Made by a program: the position numbers and the translations under genes. This document shows, in pieces, positions 55,497-64,000 of a DNA stretch of 64,000 nt. Origin of the DNA: Albula goreensis. Taxonomy: Eukaryota > Chordata > Actinopteri > Albuliformes > Albulidae. The stretch is taken from positions 14,240,131 to 14,304,130 of the forward strand of contig CM040742.1 of NCBI GenBank assembly GCA_022829145.1, written 5' to 3'. The first letter of the stretch is position 1. Each line of letters begins with the position of its first letter. A model generated the notes under the pieces. It had not been told where the DNA came from and did no database searches. It saw only the letters and a program-made list of their open reading frames with translations.

Positions 55497-57034
55497 TTGG
55501 CATGCGTGCAGCCATTTTGTTAGAACACAAAGCCACCTGATTCAACTGATAATCAATCATTTTCCCTTGGGGCATTGCTTTGACCCAAAATAAGGTTAAA
55601 TGTTGAAAGAGGCCTCATAGCTCCACTCTTAAAAGATGACAGTTTAGATTCAATCCTAGAAATACCATCACTGTCTTTATTACAAACGATCAGGATTGAA
55701 GATCGATCAATATATTTGATAAAAATCATGTCTTCATGTTTTTTAGTATTATTATTGTTATTATTATTATTTTGTATATGGCTCTGAACCAGCATTGCAT
55801 GGCCCCTTAGGGGATGTGATACTTCCCTGGACACACATGACAGACATGAAGTCCATGGGGGATAACAGTTGTGGAATTTAGATTGTGTGCAATAAAAATA
55901 ACCTTAATAGTAGAGTAGAGGTTTTTTATGTATATGCATCTTGTATTTTTGTGACATATGTGTATAAATAAATTTCCAATTTTTGCGATATATGAACATT
56001 TGATTTGTATTTAATAAAAGATTGCATGTAAGAAAGACAACTCAGAGTGGAAAAAATTGATGCCTTATACTGTATTTTATTGTGTTCTAATTCACAGACA
56101 ATAAAAGGTTTAGAATCTTTTTCAAATGAATGAATCGAATCTTTCCAGCTTTGCCAAAGTTCCTTTTTTTCTTCCTCTTGGAGCGTGAGTGCTAGTTATC
56201 TGTAGAATGTGCAGTAAGTTATCCATCACTGCCGCTGTAAAGGGAAGCGTACAGCAGCAGGAAATTTCTAAACGAATTAGCCTGTATTGGTAGTATTAAT
56301 AGTCATAGTTACAATAGTATTTCTGTCTGATTTACACAGGTGGACTTGTGGATCTACATTCTGCCACTGCTCAAAATAGTCAGATGTAAAATATGTGAGT
56401 ATTTTAGGAATGTCAAATAGCACCTTGCTGTGTTATAATGAAAGAGGGGTGATCCTAAAATCCCAGAGAAGAGGAAACGTGCGGATGAGCATGGCCTTAG
56501 TTACCGTAATACCTTCTCTAGTACGCTACAGTTGAAGCGAAAAGCGTACAACGCCAATGAGATGCCCAGATGTGTACCTTGCCGTGAATGAATTAATGAA
56601 TGAATAGATTGATAGATTCAAATTCGGGTACTATGATTAATGTTACAAGGTAAGCTTTCAATTAACGCAAGGAAAGTAACCCACACAGATAAGAAATGTA
56701 TTTAATATCCAACTAATGTTGTTTAATATACAACGTAATGTATATCAAACATACGGGCAGATCAAAATCAAAATTTTGGCTCAGTTCAGTTCAAAATATA
56801 TTGCAATGTGTTTCAAAACAAATGTCAAGTTTAATTATAGCTCTGGTGCAAAGGTCTACTGATGACATAAATTTGTAAATGTATTTAAATACAATAAAGA
56901 TATATTTCTTTTCTAATAGTTACATTCTGAAGCTTTAGAATAGGAATTCTGTCTGTGTCGATTTGACATTTGGCTCAATTTTTAAGTAAAAACTTCATGC
57001 AAATGCAATTCACTAAATTACTCGTATTTCAAGC

Positions 57035-58077
57035 GTACGTGCTCTCGGTTACAGGTACAATGTCGAAAACTGAAAAGTGCACGTGATTCCTGAAAACATT
57101 TTGCGCGTTTTGTAGGAGATATATGTTTTCTCCACTGTTTTTGAGGGTTAAGAATCAGGGGAGGATCTATACGTGGCAGCGAAGAAAGCTGTGCGAATCA
57201 CAAACATCCGAGCAAGGATTTCGCTTTTTCTGCGCATTGAGATTTCAGTACAGGCTTACTTCGCAAGTTGAAGGCAAGGTAAGACATGCATGTTAACCGC
57301 ATCTTTCCTGAAACATTCAGAAAAAAGGCTAAGACACGTAACACGCCTATATCCACTTGTTGGAATAGTTTATTCCCGACTAGTACTGAAACATGCCTCC
57401 GCTAGGCTTTGCGCTTCAAAACGAAATCAAATATTACACAGTTATGAGCTGTTAATCTATAATTAGTTGTTTGTCACGGCTTGGGAGCTAAATTGTATCT
57501 TACATATGGTTTTTAATATGTCTCTTAAAATTATTTGCTCAAATATAAGCTACAGGAAGCCTTATATCTTGAAAGCTGCACGCTACTTTTTTAGGGCAAG
57601 TTTTAAAAATAGCCAACACTACAAAAGGACAAATAACTACGGGTTTGATGTTTAACTGCATATTTATGCAATAACAGTACCGCTATACCTATTTTCTCGC
57701 GCAACATTCAATAATATATGTTTAATTCATGATAAACACAGAGTCTGAACAGCTTGTATTGTCGGTTCTGTCGGGATTTCCAGAAACATCCTCCCGCTGA
57801 CTGACGCCACCGAGATTGCCTTTACGTAGTAACGAGAATGTTCTTCTCACTTGGAGCTGAAATATCCGCAACAATTGGTTGGATTGAACTCAACTTTGTG
57901 CGACTGGTTGGAAAGTGGCTAAAGGAGTTATCAGCCTGGTGTCGTTCCTTTCACGTGAATTCTCGTGCCAAATGCCAAAAGTTGATAGATTTGACGTAAA
58001 CTTGCCACAAATGTTGCATCACCAGTGGCAATGTCAGCAGCTGGGTATCAGTACACGAGAGCACTTTCATTTGAAGT
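57035..58077 (+). promoter_or_regulatory. promoter-like region, possibly of the next downstream gene
   Basis: A stretch richer in CpG than its flanks, with a κB-like GGGATTTCC (57773-57781) overlapping TTTCCAGAAA (57777-57786), a CRE-like TGACGCCA, inverted CCAAT boxes near 57875, a TCACGTGA near 57952, and good donor sites CAAG|GTAAGA (GT at 57279) and GAA|GTAAGA (GT at 58076). These could end non-coding first exons on the plus strand. Human synteny suggests IRF1 as a neighbour, but no IRF coding exon lies in the window. Confidence 0.3.
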
Positions 58078-60572
58078 AAGATGATTAGCCGATTAGCCAG
58101 CTAACAGCAAATGCAGCTGTAACGAGCAAGTCGGGAGTTGCTCTCATCGTGTATAATTAACTTTCCTAATTAGTATTCGGTCCGAGGTATAAACTCAGCA
58201 GCGTTTCACATACTGTTAAGTTAACTCTTGACTTCAGCGTTGGGTTCTTCGCAGCTTGAGAGGGAAAAGTTAGTTAGCCTACCTGGGTGGGGAGGCGTGG
58301 ATGCCATAGTCTACGTGGTATGGTATATATATATATATATGTAAACGCCACGTTATCGTGTGGACAGATTTGTATTAAGAATAGAGAGCTATGTATTGCA
58401 TATAATGTAAATAATTAATTTTAGCACATTTCCTACCTAATGCTTAAAAAAAAATAACACAACCTCGTGCAGTAAAGGCACATAATATAAGACAACAATA
58501 CAAACTAAGAGGAAACAGCTAATTAAATAATCAAACAAATGGAATACAACAAAACAGGACATACACTCGGTAATATAGCCTGCTGGAAAGGTGTTTACTT
58601 GTTTCTGTTTACTCCACACAAAATCCTCCTCAGATGAAGGCTCATTACATGACAGCAACTTACCCTCAAATGTTCAATAAATAGTAGTACATACCCAAAA
58701 ATATGTAAAAGGTGACATTGAGCCCCAGTATCAAATAGTGTTTGTTACTATGTACAGTAGTTTGAATTGCTTGAGAAATTTCCAGTGAAAATTGGTGTCC
58801 TCATTCAATTTTGAAGTTTGTTACTAAAACAAAAGTTGTAACACCCAGTGTCCCGAAAGATGTCAAAATTCCTTATTGCTTGTTACATTTTGTTTTCATA
58901 CCCAGTCCTAATTATTGTCAATTACTGTATAATTGATATGTTTCCCATTGATTTTTTTATTTCAAGTTCCTTTTGGTGCCACATATGAAATATTCCAACA
59001 TATTGTCCTAATAAGTCAATTGTACAGTCTTGCTTTCCCCAGGCCCTAGTGCACTTTACTGTTAAGTTTCTTAATGGTTAACTTTGAATGTGGAATCTGA
59101 AGACTACAATTGGAAAACCTCTGCCAACTTCTGTCATTTTTTTCAGTTGACACATCACATACTGGTGCTTGACAATGGTGTTTTGCAATTGCACAAGTCT
59201 CAAAATTGAAATTTCAGTAAAAATATGAGTCCTTTTAAGCTGGACAATTCTGTTTTCTTCCTCCTTGAATGACTCCCTACAGTCCAGGGTGTATGTTGCT
59301 TAATTTACAGATATAACATTGCTGTCCTGTTTCTGAGGAAATCAGAGGCCAAAAGTCTCTAGCTAGCTCTCTGACCTGCTGTGTCAATGTTTTGTGTCTG
59401 TATTTTTGGAGTATTTTGTTCCAGGAAAACCAAGATGTAAATTTGGCTGTAGGGAGCCTTTAAGGAAACCTTTAATTCAAACCTAATGTTGAGGAGGAGG
59501 TGTTGCTGGGGTTAACTAGTCTAAAAATAGTGTTTGTGTTCTGAATCTGTCATTGATAGAAGCACAGCTCTGTATGTGATACTTTATTTCCCTCCAGCTG
59601 TTCCAAATTCGCCTCATTTACTTAAAATGCAATCCCTCAGACTCTAGTTTCTAAGCTTTAAGCCACTGCCTTCAAAGAACATTTGCTCTTGGAGTTTGTT
59701 TGCTTAAAGATGTGATACCATTTACAGAACCCTTGAGCCTGCGTGTCGTCATGTTTGCCTAATGGATGCTAGCCGAGCTGCTCATATGGGCTGCAGACAG
59801 AGTCAACAGGCTGAGGTCTTCATTCAGTCAACCCAAATTTGTGTAGCACTTAACCTTAAGTTGATTTTTTTTTTCCATTCACATTTTACAAATTTGAATA
59901 ACCTGATGGGCTGAATTGAACAAAACTGTACATGCAAAAGAATGTAATGTAACAAAGCATTGTGGTTATACACAATAGTCCCCAGACTGAGCAACTGCAA
60001 CACCATTTCAGTTGTGTGGTGGGCATCTGGATGTGGATGGCAGCAGTCCCGCTGGCTCTCATTAATGCCTCTGTGTCATGCTTCTTAATTACCTAGCATT
60101 GGTTATTTTGAGTTCCCTTAGTAATAATCAACTCTAATTAGTCAATAAAGACCTGTGATGTCATCGTAACCAAGGAGCTATGCAGTTCTTGTAAAACAAA
60201 AGCTGCATAACCCAGTTGCCTTATAAGTGGAATGACTGAGTTGTGCAAGGCACACAGAGTAATTAAGATATGATTTTAAAAACAACTCTCAGAATTGGGT
60301 GACGTGTCAGCACTGGTTGTAGGCAAGCCGTTAAGTTTGTTTTTCAATGACAGGATAGGGTCGATACATGTTTCAGGGGGAAGCTCCCTCACCGCCTGCA
60401 TTTTCTCTAACTTTGAGGGAGTGTTGGACATGTTTGGGAGTGTGCTAATGGGAATGTGCAATTGGCAGATATTTTATGGGAAGAGTTTTCTGTGGATCAT
60501 TTCCAGTATGGATGATCTAACTCTACTAACAGTACAATAAAATCTAAGTAGAAAAAATATAACTATTCCGGA

Positions 60573-60660
60573 GGTCTTCACTTCTAATCCTGGAGAGCTG
60601 CAAGGTATGCTTGTTTTTGTTGTCACTCATCTAACTGCAGTTTACTCGACTGACACAACT
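60573..60660. repeat. probable fragment of a dispersed fish repeat
   Basis: Reads TCTAATCCTGGAGAGCTGCA and then GCTTGTTTTTGTTGTCACTC, a phrase typical of an abundant fish repeat. Related, more decayed stretches seem present at about 41310-41500 and 2350-2440. Family not assigned. Confidence 0.4.
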
Positions 60661-61342
60661 AACTCACCTCAACTGATACCTTGTTTCTGAACTTGCTGTG
60701 GCATTTCAGGTGAAAATTCAAACCAGCAGTGAGGACCGCTAAACTACATACAGGCTGCACATGCATACAAATGCTAACCGTTGGCATATATTTTGCACAT
60801 GAGATTGCCTTGGCCAGGGTGATTTGGTATGGCATCTTGGCCATGGCAGCATTGGTCCCCTCTTCTGGTCTGTCAGGCGCCTGCAGTCCGGTGACTGCCA
60901 AGCACACATGCAGCAACTCCAGTGTGATGATGAGGTGGCTCAGGCAATGTGCAGAAGAGTAGGCAATATGGTATCCATCAGAACATGCTTCCAAGTATTA
61001 ACAGAGGATGTAACTGTACCAATGAGCACACATTCCAAGGTGGCTTGCAGTTTACAGTTATTTCTCATGATAGACCTTAAATCTGATGCAAGATTTATTG
61101 TTTATTAATCTACGATTGACAAATAACAAGTCCAGTTTCTCATTGCAAGTGTGAAGTCCCTGCGTCATCGCCATCTTCTCAAGAACTATTGCTAGTAGAC
61201 TAACCCCCATGTGCCTCATTCCGTTAGTGGAATTGCTGTTCAGTTTTCCACCTGTGCTCCCTGTGTCTTGGAAAACAGCTCGTCCCCTGTCATGTGCTGA
61301 AATGCTATTCTTAAAGAAGAAATTGGGCCTTCATTACTAGTG

Positions 61343-61354
61343 GAAACCGAAACC
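61343..61354 (+). promoter_or_regulatory. ISRE/IRF-binding motif
   Basis: GAAACCGAAACC is a perfect match to the GAAANNGAAANN consensus bound by IRF factors. Function here is inferred only from the motif. Confidence 0.35.
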
Positions 61355-64000
61355 GTTTTGATCTGAAACTTGTTATTCTGTAGTTCACTGACACACTCCA
61401 GAGAAAGCTATGCTTTTCGCTTTAGAGAACAAAGACAGATTTGTGTTAGTGTGCAACGCTTACCCAACTCTTCACATACTACATGGGCTTCCTGAGGTAA
61501 ATAAACTACTTTGGGTGGCAAGTAATAAATAACTTTTTAAAAAGTTCAGTTAAACAGGGATTGTTTGAGAATTTTCTTCCCAAACTCAGGAAGGAGGGGC
61601 TTCAGGTGTTTTGAGTTCAAAATTGTATAAATTCATAACTATTTATTTTTTAGTTTCTTTTGTATCTTTGATCTGGCAAAGACTTGACTTGTAAAAGAGA
61701 ACCTGACCATAAAAATGATCTTCATCTTGTGTTGGGTGATGCAATCATACGTAGCTCCTCATTCTGCCTGTAATGAATGGGACTTTCAAGATAAACTTTA
61801 AAGATTTAGATGACCAGCAACCCTGGAAAGTGTCCACAAGTTGTAAAGCTATGGATTTAAAAAAAATATATCTCTTCAGCACGAGCTCAGACTTTATAGG
61901 GGGTGCAATATTTTTAAACTTAGCTGTTGCTGTATAGGTCATAGATGTGTGTCAACCACCTTTGGCTTCATGTCTTCCCACAGGAACCTCTGGAATGTGA
62001 CTTTCCTTTTTTTTGCCATGTTGAGGCCATAATAAATTATGTTTGGGGGCCCTCCAAAGCCCCTAGATATTTTTGACAGTTGGCAGCACCAACAAGATTG
62101 TACAAAAACAAAGAAAGATGTGGGTTTATTCTTTATTTGTGGATTTTGTCATATTTTTGTCATATGGGCAAGAGAAACTGCACACGTAGGATGACTTCCC
62201 TTGTAATAACAGGCTACTGATGGGGACAATAATCGTCTTTACTCTGCTTTGAAATCTCTGTGCATGTTAGGCTTGCCTGGTAACTTAGACGGTTGTTTAG
62301 TAAGCATGTTAATCTGTTAGGGTGGGCGTGCTAAATGTTTGCAGACTTGTAAACAGAGAGTGAACTTCACGGTCCAGTCAGTGCATATTAATGGAGTTCT
62401 GAGGTTAAATACTGGCCACTGTGTCCCTCAATGACAAACCTATAAAAAGTAAGTGTTTAAATATAAAGGTACAGATATGGTAGTAAATGGGTTATCTAGT
62501 GTCATATTTCAACAGTAGGTTTGCCATCATAGCAAATTCATTCCAATTTTAACCTCATAGGTGCACTATGTTCATATAATAAATGGCATGTATAGAGGTA
62601 AGTAATGGTAAGGATGTCAAATGTGGCATTCTTTTGACTACAAATTCAAATAATGCTGAATTAAGGATGAACACTATTGATGTCCAACACATGGTCCATC
62701 CTGGGTAATTCCACTACTCCTTTGATAGTGCTCTGTTTCGCTGTTGCTTTTTAACATGTGCTACACAGTATAGGAAATCTGGCTTTCCTTTTTGGAAGCC
62801 TAAAACCCTTGAAAAGCCAGCTCTTTTCAAAGCCAGGCACTTTATCCAACTCCACAGGCGAAACGGTCATCCAGATGTGGTGCATTAACTTTGTTGATTC
62901 ACTTTTCCCACATCCCAAATGAAATGATGTTCCTCCTCTCTTCTTCAGCAAGCTCACAGAACAAGCCCCCCCGAAGAATCACCCATGCAATTTTTCCCCT
63001 GCTATAAAGTTTCCCTCCAACAGCTGTCCGTCTTCATGTCCCTTTTCATCCGCGGCCAAAACAGACGGTTACATTTTACACGTGTAAGCTGAATAAGTGT
63101 AGGTGTGTCAGCCGACAGTCTAAATAAAGCGCACAATTTTGTACCAGCACATTCGGCCATGATAGTAGATGATAGCGGTTGGAGACAGAGTTGCGTTCCA
63201 CATATGAGGTGAGCTGTGTTTAATTAAATCAAGAGTAAACAGTCATTTCTGTGGAATGGGAGTGGGAGTGCAGCTGGACTCGGTCTACAGCTAAGGAATA
63301 TTTGCTGATTCACCCCATCAACGATGGGACTCCTACAGAGGACTCAGTGAAAGTTCAAAAAGAAAAACCTTCAGTGGCACAGACTGAGGTTTTGCTTCAA
63401 ATATGTGTCAGTTAATTTAGTTTTGCTTTTTTGTTGTACTTTCTTGTATTCCTTAAGCATTGTTTTTAAGAACATGCAAACATTTTTTTTTTATTTTTAG
63501 AAGAAAATCAGTTATAGAAATAGTCTAAGTTGTAACTTTGTTTCCTTCCAGTGCTTTGAAAGTAGGCCTGTGTTTTTTTTCATTGTTGTATTTTAGATGT
63601 GTGTAACACTACAGCACTACTGATGGCTGATGGGATTTCATTCATCTTTATAAAGAGATTAATTAAATCAGCTTTGCCATTCTAAATAAACCAGACCAGT
63701 AATGTGATGGGTAAGCATAAACTGCAGTTGAGTAACTTCTGGAAAAGAACTGTACTCCAATGCCATTCATTTTCAGTGAGACATAAACATTTTTTTATAA
63801 AATAAATGAATTAATGTCAGACATTTTATGGTTGTTTTTTTTTATCAGTTTTTGTGATGTTGTGAAATTTGATGGAGAGTTTGTCTCATTGGAATTGAAT
63901 GTTGAGGGGGCACAAAGTTTCCCAGGACATAGACCTCAGGTTAAAACCACACTGTTTTTATTTCCAGACTTTCTCATGGGCATTACTAGGGGGAGAACAG

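Larger units (their letters stand above)
51311..56999. other. intergenic, repeat-rich
   Basis: No coding exon recognised. Besides the LTR-like block, the SINE and the dispersed repeat it has short (ATT)n-like runs near 54780 and 55745 and a CATA run near 52990. The remaining sequence is AT-rich and featureless to the eye. Confidence 0.6.
58078..64000. other. unassigned non-coding region
   Basis: About 5.9 kb with no recognised exon. It could be a first intron of a gene starting near 57-58 kb or plain intergenic DNA. It has a (TA)n run at about 58325 and the ISRE at 61343. The minus-strand open frame at 60659-60994 has no domain that I recognise. Confidence 0.6.

Noticed and set aside
60659-60994. 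111-codon minus-strand frame
   Set aside because: No recognisable transposase or cellular domain; left unassigned.

Overview
The window is nuclear DNA of a vertebrate, most likely a ray-finned fish. The support is split genes with GT-AG introns, long introns rich in microsatellites, a degenerate 5S-rRNA-derived (Deu/SINE3-type) SINE, and protein sequences that are vertebrate but clearly diverged from mammals. Gene order matches human 5q31 (PDLIM4 - SLC22A4 - SLC22A5).

Layout. (1) 1-21185, plus strand: pdlim4, a PDZ-LIM actin-associated adaptor. Exons 2-7 are present; exon 1 (start codon and first part of the PDZ domain) lies upstream of the window. Intron 3 holds a 32-bp G-rich minisatellite and intron 4 a long (GT)n tract. 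(2) 21186-33440: about 12 kb of intergenic DNA with (GT)n and (ATT)n repeats and a few GC-richer islands; no gene recognised. (3) 33441-40444, plus strand: a complete ten-exon OCTN-type SLC22 transporter of 557 aa, with exon sizes equal to human SLC22A5. (4) about 40540-41110, minus strand: remnant of the 3' end (exons 9-10 and 3'UTR) of another OCTN copy. (5) 41800-48155, minus strand: a second complete ten-exon OCTN gene (551 aa) with a TATA box. (6) 49486-51310, minus strand: a broken third minus-strand copy (exon 6, the start of exon 7, and exon 9). (7) 51311-56999: repeat-rich intergenic DNA with an LTR-like block and the 5S-derived SINE. (8) 57000-64000: no coding exon found; it contains a promoter-like stretch and an ISRE, which could belong to the next gene (IRF1 by human synteny, unproven).

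Functionally the window pairs a cytoskeletal PDZ-LIM adaptor with a locally duplicated cluster of organic cation/carnitine/ergothioneine-type transporters. The two intact transporters are tail-to-tail rather than in the same-direction tandem of mammals. They differ from each other in glycosylation sites, in a Walker-A-like motif, at residue 275 and at the C-terminal PDZ ligand. All exon coordinates were derived by reading splice sites and matching to remembered human protein sequences; no database search was run.
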